A stretch of DNA of 64,000 bases from an uncultured Agathobacter sp. (GTDB lineage: Bacteria > Bacillota > Clostridia > Lachnospirales > Lachnospiraceae). Of the stretch, positions 47,359-56,810 are shown piece after piece. The stretch covers positions 15,877 through 79,876 of the forward strand of contig CAKRDT010000005.1 of assembly GCA_934316545.1 (NCBI GenBank). The letters run 5' to 3'. Every line of letters begins with the position of its first letter. Positions within the stretch are counted from its first letter, which is position 1. A program made the position numbers and the translations under genes. Below the pieces are notes generated by a model. That model did not search any database, was not told the DNA's origin, and saw only the letters and a program-made list of their open reading frames with translations.

Positions 47359-50001
47359 TCATTTGCGATATGGTTCTGCCACCATTTCTCCATCCACAAA
47401 TCGAACCCGGATACGTCCATAGTCAATCGTACTGTAAAATGCGCTGCCGCTCTCGCCAACTCGTGCAATCACTTCCGGACTCGGGTGCCCGTATCGATTC
47501 TTTTTGCCGGCCGATGCGATTGTCAGACGCGGATGAAGTGTATGTAACAAAACATCACTGTTCGAATACTTTGAGCCATGGTGCGAAGCCTTCAACACAT
47601 CTGTTTGTCTGCATTTACCAGCCGAAACAAGCTGTTCCTCAACTTCCGACGAAATATCCCCTCCGAAAAAGGCGCTGAAATTCTCATCTTCATAATACAG
47701 CACAAGGCAGCGATCGTTGACATCTTCGCTATCATTATCGTTCGTTGGATACAGACACTCGATTCTAAAAGTTTCCGCGCGATTCCTCTCATTCACCACA
47801 TCTTCTTTCCTTGTTCCCAATACATCACCGGCCTTCATATAACACACCCGAATTCCATTCTTCTGAGCCAGTTCTGCCAACCGGTGTGCCTTCTCATCCT
47901 CTTTTTGTGCCTCCGCCAAAACCAGCGTTCCAACAGCATACCCACTCTCCATCACTTCAACCAGACCCGAAATATGATCTTCATCCGTGTGACTGACAAA
48001 CCAATAATCCACCTTTCGGATTGCCTTCGCTTTCAGAAACGGTAAAATGCGATACGTTCCGACATTCTTAACATCTGTGCTTCCGCCATCAATCATAAAG
48101 TTGGTTCCATCCGATGCACAAAGATAGATAGCATCGCCCTGTCCAACATCAAGAATATTAAGTTCAAATCCCTGATTCCCGTGAACCAGAAGAACTGCTA
48201 ACAAAATGATAATTCCAATCCAAAATCCAAGACCCATTCTTATCCTTTCTCGACTTACACTTAGCATTCTCCCTTCCCAATCCGCTTGCGACACAACCGC
48301 CCCCTGCTCCACATAGGGCACAGACTTTTCCACGCCCCTATACATTTTACCTTTTTCCTGATTCACACGGTCTCTGCGCATCCCACACCAAAGAACATAA
48401 TAAAACGCTCCGAGCAGACCGTAATACACGACCACCCGGACCTCCGATGGCTTCCCCGTGATCATCCGCGCCCCCGGAAGCAGCAACGAGGCATTGCAAA
48501 GCCACCGGTAACCGTGCAGTACCCACCCGCACACACGGCACAAAGCAAATGATAACGGCTGTAAAAAAGCAATCTGTCCGGCCAGTGAACCAAAAGCCGC
48601 AAGCCCCAACACATACGGAACTGCCGCAAGCACCGGAATATTAAGAAGAATCGCATACACCGGAATCTCATAGTAATAATAGGCGACAAGCGGTAAGGTA
48701 AAAAATTGAATGGACAGACTGATCATCATTCCCGGCAGACACTTGTCCATCCAGCGCTTCATCCAATCCACAAGATTCTGCATCCTTATCCTTTCTGCAT
48801 CACGCTTTACCACATCGCACTTTGTCGCATCACATTTTTCCGCATCACACTTTGCCGCATCGCACTTTGCCGCATCGCACCGCACCACATCACCCTGCTT
48901 CTTTCTACGCCCATACACAACCTTCCAGCTTCCCACTCGCGGCACCAATACACCTTGTCCCACACCGATTCCAATGACCGCCGCAACCGAAAACTGAAAA
49001 CCACTGTTTGTCACCAGCAACGGATTCTCCCATAATAAAAGTATCACAATAAGACCAAGTGCACTGAGCATATCATAGGCGCGCCCCAAAAGATCCGCGA
49101 CAATATAGATGATCAGCATTCCCGCCGCGCGCCGTGCGGAAACGGCATTTCCTGTCATAAGCGTATACGCCGCAAGAAATGCCATCACCACGATTCCCGC
49201 CCACAGATAACTCAGTCCGCACCGCTGCCGCAGGAAGCGATAAAGCGACATCCCAAGAAGCGAGATATGAAGCCCGGATATTGCCAGCACATGTGCAATC
49301 CCGGATTTCTGATAGAGGGAGCGGATTTCGCTGTCCAGCGATGTCTTATCTCCCAGAAGCATCGCCGATAATACACCGTCATCATTGGCGTACCGCGACA
49401 AAGGAATCCCAAGTTCCGCGCGTACAAAAGAAAGCCCTGCGCGAAAGCGATCCGGTGCACCTTCCACCCGTTCCACCGCGTCCACCCACACGCCGAAATC
49501 GATCTTCTGGCTTCTATAGAACGCACGGGAATCAAACTGTCCCTCGTTTGCTGCCTCGTCAAATAATGAAATTGTTCCCTGTAATATAAGGATTTGTCCG
49601 ACCGAATAATCGTCGGAAGACACGTATGCCAATGCATCGTTGCATGGCATCAAATGATTGGATTGTTCCACAGAACAATCGGTAAGATAGTAGTAGAAGC
49701 AATTTGTCTTTTCTTCTACCTTGTTAATTTTGCCTGCGAGCCGGATCGGTTGTCCTTCCTCCAGCACGGATAGATATTCGTTGCGAAAAGCATCCTGCCT
49801 TCCAATACACAGGATCCCAAGCAGAAGCATCACCGGCATCCCCGCAGCAAGCACCACTAGGCGTATTCCCCGTTCCTTCCACGGGGTTGCATAAAGGAAA
49901 AGCAACAGGCCGATCCCCAAACTAAGGATCACGCCTGTCCACTTCCACAGAATACCGGTCAGAAACATACCCGCAAGCAAAACGATCGGTCTTTTTCTCA
50001 C
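47359..50001 (-). CDS. comEC: ComEC/Rec2 DNA-uptake channel protein
   Basis: At 880 residues, it has an N-terminal helix pair, an OB-like domain (PIRLAGKINKVEEKTNCFYYYL), the polytopic competence domain (HVLAISGLHISLLGMSLY, TGNAVSARRAAGML) and a C-terminal metallo-beta-lactamase domain (LDVGQGDAIYL, MIDGGS, SHTDEDHISG, LKASHHGSKYS). It conducts single-stranded DNA across the membrane. GTG at 50001 overlaps the upstream stop (GTGA), so it is coupled. A cytoplasmic loop carries KCDAA repeats at about 371-401. Confidence 0.95.
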   Translation of the reverse strand: MRKRPIVLLAGMFLTGILWKWTGVILSLGIGLLLFLYATPWKERGIRLVVLAAGMPVMLLLGILCIGRQDAFRNEYLSVLEEGQPIRLAGKINKVEEKTNCFYYYLTDCSVEQSNHLMPCNDALAYVSSDDYSVGQILILQGTISLFDEAANEGQFDSRAFYRSQKIDFGVWVDAVERVEGAPDRFRAGLSFVRAELGIPLSRYANDDGVLSAMLLGDKTSLDSEIRSLYQKSGIAHVLAISGLHISLLGMSLYRFLRQRCGLSYLWAGIVVMAFLAAYTLMTGNAVSARRAAGMLIIYIVADLLGRAYDMLSALGLIVILLLWENPLLVTNSGFQFSVAAVIGIGVGQGVLVPRVGSWKVVYGRRKKQGDVVRCDAAKCDAAKCDAEKCDATKCDVVKRDAERIRMQNLVDWMKRWMDKCLPGMMISLSIQFFTLPLVAYYYYEIPVYAILLNIPVLAAVPYVLGLAAFGSLAGQIAFLQPLSFALCRVCGWVLHGYRWLCNASLLLPGARMITGKPSEVRVVVYYGLLGAFYYVLWCGMRRDRVNQEKGKMYRGVEKSVPYVEQGAVVSQADWEGRMLSVSRERIRMGLGFWIGIIILLAVLLVHGNQGFELNILDVGQGDAIYLCASDGTNFMIDGGSTDVKNVGTYRILPFLKAKAIRKVDYWFVSHTDEDHISGLVEVMESGYAVGTLVLAEAQKEDEKAHRLAELAQKNGIRVCYMKAGDVLGTRKEDVVNERNRAETFRIECLYPTNDNDSEDVNDRCLVLYYEDENFSAFFGGDISSEVEEQLVSAGKCRQTDVLKASHHGSKYSNSDVLLHTLHPRLTIASAGKKNRYGHPSPEVIARVGESGSAFYSTIDYGRIRVRFVDGEMVAEPYRK
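48797..48886 (-). repeat. 15-bp in-frame repeat (KCDAA) within comEC
   Basis: Six units RCDAA-KCDAA-KCDAE-KCDAT-KCDVV-KRDAE sit between membrane segments. The plus-strand unit is CTTTGCCGCATCGCA with variants. Confidence 0.92.
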
Positions 50002-50939
50002 TGTGTTGAATCTACCTCGTCTTCTCCGTAATCTACCATACTTAAATCCTGCTCGTACATTGGCGCCAGATCATAGGTGTAGCGGCACTTGCCACTGGTA
50101 TCTCCGTTAATGGAAATCTGTACCTTGCTCACACTCGACAGTTCCGTCAACGAATCAACAATGGAATAGAGAACAACCTGCTCGGATATCTCCTGATTTT
50201 GGTTTAAGAAAGTCTCGTCAAGATTCACATAACACACACCATCTACAACGGTAATTGTGATCAGCTTTGTTCCTGTCGGGATGGTAGCAAGAAGTCCCTT
50301 TTTCTTAGGTCCCTCCATCAGCTGCTCCATAACCAGCTTCTCCAAAGAAATATTGGAACTGTAATGCACTTCCCGTTTTACCGGAACCAGTTTTGCTCCA
50401 TCTTTGCTGGCGAAATAAAGTGTAAGCGTTGTCTTCTGACTGGAATTGATCTGTTCACCCGGATTCTCCAAAAAACTGTCCAGACTCATCGCACCAACCG
50501 TCGTCCCTGTGGCAGTCTCAAGCGGCTTTGATTCCACGGTAAACTGAACATACGGATATTTTTCCAGCTGCAACAAAGTCTTTGCCACCGCTGCCCGAGT
50601 CAGAATCTCCTCCGTCGGATTCAGCTTATAGTAATCCCGATCGAAATCGACCGTTATCTGGTACGCGATCTCCGTCACTCCGAGAACTTTAACGTTCTTT
50701 GGAATGGTCTGGCGAAGTCCCGCATCCTCCGGTTGTTCCTGCAGGATCCTAAGCAGCTCCTGAATCCGCCCTGTCGTATCCGTCGCCTGTAATTCCACCT
50801 CCTGCGGGACAATCTTTGTCATATCCGCATTCAGATAGAAAACAACATGTTTATCATCTTTTTTCTGGTTTCCACACGCCGCAAGAAGCAACATCGCTGT
50901 CGCCAGCAAAAGCAATGTGGCAAATAACCTTTTCCTCAT
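49998..50939 (-). CDS. GerMN-domain lipoprotein
   Basis: This exported lipoprotein of 313 residues (lipobox LLAAC, Cys near 21) carries two GerMN domains: about 30-155 (VVFYLNADMTKIVPQEVEL) and 165-290 (TLTLYFASKDGAKLVPVKREV, EQLMEGPKKKGLLATIPTGT). GerMN domains occur in GerM and in the actinobacterial LpqB. It lies right after a histidine kinase gene, as lpqB follows mtrB, so it may modulate the kinase. It is coupled to comEC by a 4-base overlap. Confidence 0.88.
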   Translation of the reverse strand: MRKRLFATLLLLATAMLLLAACGNQKKDDKHVVFYLNADMTKIVPQEVELQATDTTGRIQELLRILQEQPEDAGLRQTIPKNVKVLGVTEIAYQITVDFDRDYYKLNPTEEILTRAAVAKTLLQLEKYPYVQFTVESKPLETATGTTVGAMSLDSFLENPGEQINSSQKTTLTLYFASKDGAKLVPVKREVHYSSNISLEKLVMEQLMEGPKKKGLLATIPTGTKLITITVVDGVCYVNLDETFLNQNQEISEQVVLYSIVDSLTELSSVSKVQISINGDTSGKCRYTYDLAPMYEQDLSMVDYGEDEVDSTQ

Positions 50940-50997
50940 AGAATTCTCCTATGCCATAAATCTTCTGCCTATACAAATCTCTGCTATATCCTGATCA

Positions 50998-52449
50998 TCA
51001 GGCAATATAATTCAAAGGAATACGCACATCAAACGTCGTCCCCTCACCGAGAACCGAATGCACCTTGATTGCCCCGCGATGCATCAGGATCGAATTCCTC
51101 GTGATTGCAAGACCAAGTCCCGTTCCTCCGATCTCACGCGAATGGGATTTATCCACACGGTAAAATCGCTCATAAATATGCTCAAGCGATTCCTCCGGAA
51201 TACCGATTCCCGAATCCTCCACCTTTAAGTAGAAATACTGATGATCCGCATTCAGCGATACGTGTACCCATCCCTCGCCGTCGTTACGATTGTATTTGAT
51301 CGCATTTTCCACAAGGTTTGTGATGGCAAGCGTAATCTTGACTTCATCCACTTCCGCTGTAACCGGGCGGAAGCTCTCCAGCACAAGTTCAACTTTCTGC
51401 TTGTCTGCAATCGGCTGCAGCCTCTTTAGAATCTGTTCGAGCAATTCATTCACATTGATCGTAGAGACATTCAGATCCGCTGCCGCCTTATCCAGCTTAA
51501 CCAGCGACAACAGATCATTGATGATCTTTGTCTCTCGCTCGATCTCGTTTGTGATATCCTCCATAAACTCCTGATAGAGCTCCTTTGGCGCATCCGGCAT
51601 ACTGTTGATGGAATCCGCCAAAACCTTCATAGAAGTCAATGGGGTCTTAAGCTCATGCGACACATTGGATACGAACTCCTGACGGGAATCATCCATAATC
51701 TTCATCCGACCAAGCATCTGGTTGAACCTCTCACAGATCTGAATCGTTTCCGTATAATCATTGACCTGAAGACAGTCGTCTCCATACCCCTCCTTGATTG
51801 CCGCAATCCCATCCGAAATCTTCTGCAAAGGTTTCAGGAAATGAAGAAGTATCAATATGGCAAAAAATACACAGGTAATGATTACAACCAAAACAATGAT
51901 CGTTGCAATCTGTCGCAGATATGCCTGATTCAGCTGAATATTATCGGTTGAAACACTGATCAGCATAACGCCGACCACCGTATTGGACGCATCGTTTGGA
52001 TCAATGATCGGAATCGTCATCTCAATATAATGGTTTTCCGAATCATAATGCGTAATATCTTCACCGAGGAAACTGCGCACAACCTCTTCCGCAATAATAA
52101 TCTTGTTATCGTCCAGATTATACGTGTCATGGTACACGCAGAAATCCTTGTCCACAATGATCACACGCCCGTCATAGATGGTTGTAAGCATGTCGATCTG
52201 TGCCTGTATCGTACTGGATTCCGTCGCATTATCCTGGGACATATATTCACTTGTCGCAATCTGGTTTGCCAGAATCTTGGCCTGACTTAGGATCTCGCTC
52301 TCGCGGATAGCCACAGCCCGCGCCGCATAGGAATGCAGAATTCCCGATGCCAGCACCAGACTCGGCACAATCGCGATCACAATAATTAATAGGATGAATC
52401 GAAATTTTAAACTTTTAACAAATTGCAGAAACTGCTTGCTACGATGCAT
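50998..52449 (-). CDS. Sensor histidine kinase (WalK/MtrB-like)
   Basis: At 483 residues, it has two transmembrane helices (about 18-40 and 181-204) enclosing an extracytoplasmic sensor of about 140 residues. HAMP (about 205-255), HisKA with His265 (FVSNVSHELKTPLTSM) and HATPase_c with NAIKYN, DSGIGIP and GGTGLGLAI follow. It phosphorylates the response regulator encoded 25 bases upstream. All catalytic boxes are intact. The signal sensed is unknown. Confidence 0.94.
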   Translation of the reverse strand: MHRSKQFLQFVKSLKFRFILLIIVIAIVPSLVLASGILHSYAARAVAIRESEILSQAKILANQIATSEYMSQDNATESSTIQAQIDMLTTIYDGRVIIVDKDFCVYHDTYNLDDNKIIIAEEVVRSFLGEDITHYDSENHYIEMTIPIIDPNDASNTVVGVMLISVSTDNIQLNQAYLRQIATIIVLVVIITCVFFAILILLHFLKPLQKISDGIAAIKEGYGDDCLQVNDYTETIQICERFNQMLGRMKIMDDSRQEFVSNVSHELKTPLTSMKVLADSINSMPDAPKELYQEFMEDITNEIERETKIINDLLSLVKLDKAAADLNVSTINVNELLEQILKRLQPIADKQKVELVLESFRPVTAEVDEVKITLAITNLVENAIKYNRNDGEGWVHVSLNADHQYFYLKVEDSGIGIPEESLEHIYERFYRVDKSHSREIGGTGLGLAITRNSILMHRGAIKVHSVLGEGTTFDVRIPLNYIA

Positions 52450-52474
52450 GAAATAACCTTTCTACTTTCGTATT

Positions 52475-53167
52475 CTACTTCTGACTGTAGTAGTAGCCCA
52501 CACCCCACTTGGTATGGACATATTTTGGCTCGCTCGGGTTCGCCTCAATCTTTTCGCGAAGACGCCTCACATGGACATCCACGGTACGCACATCCCCCGG
52601 ATAATCCTTGCCCCATACCAGACCGAGCAGATCCTCTCTGCTGTATACTTTATTCTCATTCTTTACAAGAAGCTCTAACAGATCAAACTCTTTGGCGGTA
52701 AGATTCACTTCCCTATCGTGGATAAACAGCCTGCGGCTGTCACAATCCAGACGAAGATCTCCCTTTTCGATCACGGAAGACGTCTCCTTCTTCTCACGCG
52801 GACCGTAGGTGCGGCGCATAATCGCTTTAATTCTCGCCTTCACTTCCAATATATTAAAAGGCTTCGTGATATAATCATCCGCGCCATATTCAAGTCCCAG
52901 AATCTTATCCATATCATCGCCTTTTGCGGTCAGCATCACGATCGGCATATCCGAAAATTCACGTATTGCCTGACATACCTCAAATCCATCCATCTTCGGC
53001 AGCATAATATCAAGAAGAATCATATCATACTCATTCGCACGGGCCATCGTCAGTGCCTCTTCTCCGTCGTATGCACAATCCACATCCATGCCGTCCTGCT
53101 CCAGACTGAATCGAATTCCTTTTACAATTAGCTTCTCATCATCCACTACGAGAACTTTCTTTGCCAT
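52475..53167 (-). CDS. OmpR-family response regulator
   Basis: At 230 residues, the receiver domain contains VVDDEK (acidic pocket), phospho-acceptor Asp53 (MILLDIMLP), conserved Thr (MLTAKGD) and Lys (YITKPFN). A winged-helix DNA-binding domain follows (TAKEFDLLELLVKNENKVYSRE, VDVHVRRLREKIE). It is similar to WalR/PhoP/MtrA. The ATG at 53167 is preferred because GAGGTG precedes it; an in-frame TTG at 53179 overlaps comEA. It starts eight bases after comEA. Confidence 0.95.
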   Translation of the reverse strand: MAKKVLVVDDEKLIVKGIRFSLEQDGMDVDCAYDGEEALTMARANEYDMILLDIMLPKMDGFEVCQAIREFSDMPIVMLTAKGDDMDKILGLEYGADDYITKPFNILEVKARIKAIMRRTYGPREKKETSSVIEKGDLRLDCDSRRLFIHDREVNLTAKEFDLLELLVKNENKVYSREDLLGLVWGKDYPGDVRTVDVHVRRLREKIEANPSEPKYVHTKWGVGYYYSQK

Positions 53168-53175
53168 CTCACACC

Positions 53176-53793
53176 TCAATCGACCGTTATGTCGTCTCTC
53201 ATTTTTTCAAAAAGCGCATTCTTGATACCGGATACCTTCATGATATCCTCCGCCTTTGCAAAAGCACCATTCTCATCGCGATACGCAACGATCGCCTCCG
53301 CACGCGTCTGCCCGATTCCTGACAACTGCTGCAATTGCTTTACATCCGCAGTATTGATATTCACTTTGCCATCCGTTTTCGGATCCGTAAAGGCCGGATC
53401 TGCCGAGGCCTGCGTATCATGCTTCTTACGCTCGGCAGCTTCTTCCTCAGTCGGAAAGGAGATCATCTGTCCGTCGGTCAGGAGTTCGGCCAGATTCCAA
53501 TAATCCCGGCTTGCCTTCCCGGTAAAACCGCCCGCAGCATCCACCGCATCACATACCCGTGCCCCTGCCGGCAGCTCATACACTCCCGGATTTACGACTT
53601 CTCCGCAGACATACACAAGAAGCGGCGCCCCACTCCGTTCCGCCGTATCTTCAGTATCCGGGAGTAAAGCCTCGCTCTCCATTGGTATCTGTGTCTCCTG
53701 TGTCGCCATAAGATACGCCTCCGTATCCGAAGCCCCGCATCCGCAAAGGAATACACACAAAAGGATTACACACGCTTTTATTTTATTTTTCAT
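53176..53793 (-). CDS. comEA: ComEA-type DNA-binding competence protein
   Basis: At 205 residues, the N-terminal signal has a lipobox-like LCGCGAS, so it may be lipid-anchored rather than carrying a transmembrane helix. The SLBB domain (LLVYVCGEVVNPGVYELPAGARV) is followed by a helix-hairpin-helix domain (VNINTADVKQLQQLSGIGQTRAEAIVAYR) that binds double-stranded DNA. ATG at 53793 after GAGGAGACG. It is the first gene of an operon ending with comEC. Confidence 0.94.
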   Translation of the reverse strand: MKNKIKACVILLCVFLCGCGASDTEAYLMATQETQIPMESEALLPDTEDTAERSGAPLLVYVCGEVVNPGVYELPAGARVCDAVDAAGGFTGKASRDYWNLAELLTDGQMISFPTEEEAAERKKHDTQASADPAFTDPKTDGKVNINTADVKQLQQLSGIGQTRAEAIVAYRDENGAFAKAEDIMKVSGIKNALFEKMRDDITVD

Positions 53794-53842
53794 ATTCGTC
53801 TCCTCTTCCCTATCCGGCAGAGGAAGTCTCAATGCACTTTCT

Positions 53843-53871
53843 ATTTTAACTACTTTTTACAATTATTACAA
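53843..53871 (-). promoter_or_regulatory. Promoter of the comEA-comEC operon
   Basis: TTGTAA (53866-53871), 17 bases and TAAAAT (53843-53848) on the minus strand, 50 bases before comEA. Confidence 0.65.
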
Positions 53872-53944
53872 GTATATTTCATTGCGAACTGCAAAATTCA
53901 TTTTTCTGCAAACGCAATGATAGATTTTATCCATGACCAAATAT

Positions 53945-53984
53945 AAAAATGCTGCTATCCGCATATCCGGACAACAGCATTTTC
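53945..53984 (-). terminator. Terminator of the argC-argB-argD operon
   Basis: AAAATGCTG with CAGCATTTTT closes a stem that contains a second dyad (TCCGGATATGCGGA), followed on the minus strand by TATATTTGG. It starts 12 bases after argD. Confidence 0.85.
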
Positions 53985-53995
53985 TTTTCGATCCA

Positions 53996-55195
53996 TTACC
54001 CTTTTACAGCCAACAGTGCTTTTTCCAGCTTCTCAATCATTTCATCGACATGTTTCTTTTCGATGACAAGCGGCGGAACCATACGGATCACATCTGCGCC
54101 TGCAGTAATAATAATGAGCCCCTGCTCCAACGCCTTAGCCGATACCTGACCGACCGGAAGCGTACATACCAGTCCCTGCATCAGTCCCATGCCTCGTCTT
54201 GTTGTCAGGAAATCATACTTGGCAACAAGTTCATCCAGCTTCTGCTCAAGATAAGGTGCAACCTCATGCACGTTATCAAGAATCTTCTGTTTCTCAAACA
54301 GATCAAATACCGTTGATACCGCTGTTCCGACAAATGGATTTCCGCCATACGTTGTACCGTGATCGCCCGGTGCAAGCGACTTGTCGGCAACCTTCTGGGT
54401 CATAAAAAATGCTCCGACCGGCACGCCGCAGCCAAGTGCCTTCGCACAAGTCATAATATCCGGCTTCACGCCGTAATTCTGCCATGCGAACATCTCGCCG
54501 GTACGTCCCATACCGCATTGGATTTCATCGAGGATCAGTAAGATATCCTTCTCGTCACAAAGTGCGCGCACACCCTCGATAAATTCCTTCTCGGCCGGAT
54601 AGATACCGCCCTCACCCTGAACAGTCTCCATAAGGATCGCGCAGGTCTTGTCGGTAATCTGCGCCTTTACACTCTCAAGTTGATTGAAATCCGCAAACTT
54701 TACGCCCGGCATCAGCGGCTCAAACGGCTCCTGATAATGTGCATTTCCCGTAACAGAGAGTGCACCGATACTTCTTCCGTGGAACGAATGGTTCATCGCG
54801 ATAATCTCGTGTCCTGCGTGACCGTCTCTTGTGAAAGCATACTTCTTGGCAGCCTTGATGGCTCCCTCGATCGCCTCTGTTCCACTGTTCGTAAAGAAAA
54901 TACGATCCATTTCGCTTGCTTGCAGTGCTTTCCTGGCCGCCTCGATTGTCGGCACATTATAATAAAGGTTTGAGGTGTGAAGGAGCTTATCAACCTGTGC
55001 CTTTAACGCATCGTTATACTCCTTGTTACCATATCCAAGCGCACACACAGCGATGCCCGCTGCGAAGTCAAGATACTGCTTTCCGTCCGTATCATACAAA
55101 TATACACCCTCACCATGGTCAAGTACGAGTGAGAAACGATTGTAGGTATGTAATAATTCCTGCTCCGCAGTATCGATATATTCCTGTTTATTCAT
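53996..55195 (-). CDS. argD: Acetylornithine aminotransferase
   Basis: This class III PLP enzyme of 399 residues converts N-acetylglutamate semialdehyde to N-acetylornithine. PLP lysine is Lys252 (MTCAKALGCG); other blocks are FTNSGTEAIEGAIK, NHSFHGRS, LDEIQCGMGRTG and HGTTYGGNP. GAAAGGAAG precedes the ATG. Context with argB and argC supports the arginine role rather than ornithine aminotransferase. Confidence 0.96.
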   Translation of the reverse strand: MNKQEYIDTAEQELLHTYNRFSLVLDHGEGVYLYDTDGKQYLDFAAGIAVCALGYGNKEYNDALKAQVDKLLHTSNLYYNVPTIEAARKALQASEMDRIFFTNSGTEAIEGAIKAAKKYAFTRDGHAGHEIIAMNHSFHGRSIGALSVTGNAHYQEPFEPLMPGVKFADFNQLESVKAQITDKTCAILMETVQGEGGIYPAEKEFIEGVRALCDEKDILLILDEIQCGMGRTGEMFAWQNYGVKPDIMTCAKALGCGVPVGAFFMTQKVADKSLAPGDHGTTYGGNPFVGTAVSTVFDLFEKQKILDNVHEVAPYLEQKLDELVAKYDFLTTRRGMGLMQGLVCTLPVGQVSAKALEQGLIIITAGADVIRMVPPLVIEKKHVDEMIEKLEKALLAVKG

Positions 55196-55269
55196 GATTT
55201 AACTTCCTTTCAAAAAAGCAGTCCGCAGCGCACCGGGCCGCCTATTATTGTCACAGCCAAGACAAAACC

Positions 55270-56175
55270 TTACTTCTCGTTCTCATTATAGAAACGATTA
55301 TCGCTGTCCCCAAGAATTGCCGTGCCGATTCCTTTGTTGGTAAAGATTTCCAGCAACAGGCAGTGCGCAATCCGTCCGTCCAAAATATGCACGCGCGATA
55401 CTCCATTCTCGATCGCATCAATACAGTTATTCAGCTTCGGAAGCATTCCTCCGCCGATATAACCGTCTGTGATCAGGTTCCTTGCCTCGGATACGGTAAG
55501 TTCCGAGATCAGTGTCGACTTATCATCCGGATCCTTGTATACACCCTCGATATCCGTCAGGAATGCAAGCTTCTCGGCCGATACGGCACGCGCGATCGCA
55601 CAGGCCGCATCATCCGCATTAATATTGTAGGTATCATAGTTATCGTCCAGTCCGATCGGACAGACAATCGGAAGATAATCATTCTCCAGCAGATCATAAA
55701 GAATCTTTGGATTGACTTCCTTGATATCGCCGACAAAACCAATGTCCTGTCCATCGGACAGTTTCTTGTCAACCTTAAGGAGCCCACCGTCTTTTCCGCT
55801 GATACCGACGGCATTGACACCGAGTTCCTCGACCATCTTGACAAGAGACTTGTTCACGCGGTTCAATACCATCTCCGCGATTTCCATCGTCGGCTCATCC
55901 GTCTTGCGCAGACCGTTGATAAACTCCGGTTCCATTCCGGATTTTTCAACCCACTTGCTGATCTCCTTACCGCCACCGTGAACGATGATCGGCTTAAAGC
56001 CAACCAGCTTAAGGAGGGTAACATCCTGAATTACATGCTCCTTTAACTTTTCATCGACCATTGCGGATCCACCGTATTTTACTACGATGATCTTGCGGTT
56101 GAAACGCTGGATATAAGGGAGGGCCTCAATCAGCACCTGCGCCTTTTCCATTACTGCATCCATATTCTCACTCAT
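55270..56175 (-). CDS. argB: Acetylglutamate kinase
   Basis: This 301-residue amino-acid kinase fold enzyme phosphorylates N-acetylglutamate. Motifs: VVKYGGSAM near residue 32, [43 protein letters not shown] and GGGMLPKL. An N-terminal helical extension ([25 protein letters not shown]) is the kind associated with arginine-inhibitable hexamers. It is third in the arg operon. Confidence 0.96.
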   Translation of the reverse strand: MSENMDAVMEKAQVLIEALPYIQRFNRKIIVVKYGGSAMVDEKLKEHVIQDVTLLKLVGFKPIIVHGGGKEISKWVEKSGMEPEFINGLRKTDEPTMEIAEMVLNRVNKSLVKMVEELGVNAVGISGKDGGLLKVDKKLSDGQDIGFVGDIKEVNPKILYDLLENDYLPIVCPIGLDDNYDTYNINADDAACAIARAVSAEKLAFLTDIEGVYKDPDDKSTLISELTVSEARNLITDGYIGGGMLPKLNNCIDAIENGVSRVHILDGRIAHCLLLEIFTNKGIGTAILGDSDNRFYNENEK

Positions 56176-56210
56176 AACTGTTCTCTCTTTCTATCGTAAT
56201 CTCATTCATA

Positions 56211-56228
56211 TGTGAAATCCTATTCACA
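56211..56228. promoter_or_regulatory. Possible regulatory dyad upstream of argB
   Basis: TGTGAA (56211-56216), six bases, TTCACA (56223-56228), with a further TTTCACA nearby. It is loosely like an ArgR half-site arrangement. Confidence 0.3.
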
Positions 56229-56261
56229 TTTCACATCTGTCTGTCATAAACCAATCTCTGC

Positions 56262-56723
56262 TTATTGATTAAATTTCGTTATATTGGCCTCATTCAACGG
56301 GAAGTCATAATAATTCAGATCCTCTCGGAAGCACCATCCGGCTTCCTTCCAGAAATGATTGCCCAATTCATTGCTCTTGAATGCGATCAGGCTGACCTTG
56401 TTGATCTTCTCATCCTGCAGCGCACGCATGCATGCCACCGCCATCGCCTTACCGATTCCATGCTTTCTGTAATCTTCATGCACACATACATGGTACAGAC
56501 AGCCGCGCCGTCCATCGTGTCCGCAGAGAATCGCACCGACAATCTTGCCGTCTGCCACGGCAACCATGCTCGTTGTCGGATTGCGCTTCAAAAAGCGGCT
56601 GACCCCCTCTTTCGAATCATCGATCGAGCGGATTCCAAATCCGTGGATTCCCATCCACAGAGCATAGACCTCTTCATAATCTTCTTCTTTCATTACCCGA
56701 ATGTTATATGTAAAATCTTTCAT
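56262..56723 (-). CDS. GNAT family N-acetyltransferase within the arg operon
   Basis: At 153 residues, the acetyl-CoA-binding motif is EDYRKHGIGKAM (about 101) with strands MVAVADGKIVGAILCG and LYHVCVHEDY, and the C-terminal NHFWKEAGWCFREDLNYYDF typical of the fold. It occupies the position between argC and argB where many Firmicutes carry argJ. A role as short N-acetylglutamate synthase is possible but not shown; it could also be an unrelated acetylase. Confidence 0.85.
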   Translation of the reverse strand: MKDFTYNIRVMKEEDYEEVYALWMGIHGFGIRSIDDSKEGVSRFLKRNPTTSMVAVADGKIVGAILCGHDGRRGCLYHVCVHEDYRKHGIGKAMAVACMRALQDEKINKVSLIAFKSNELGNHFWKEAGWCFREDLNYYDFPLNEANITKFNQ

Positions 56724-56810
56724 TACCTGTACTTCCTTCTTCTGAAGTTTGATTCCTCATACCATATTTTGCCAGAAACGACTCCATCCTATTTCTATGC
56801 TTTCGCTCTT

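Noticed and set aside
46842..47678. Plus-strand frames of about 250-278 codons rich in FHFGYIFSFF
   Set aside because: They are translations of the 52-bp array and the antisense of comEC. The repeating residues follow the DNA period; no start signal.
53167..53179. TTG start giving four more residues to the response regulator
   Set aside because: The ATG at 53167 has a ribosome site at fitting distance; the extension overlaps comEA.
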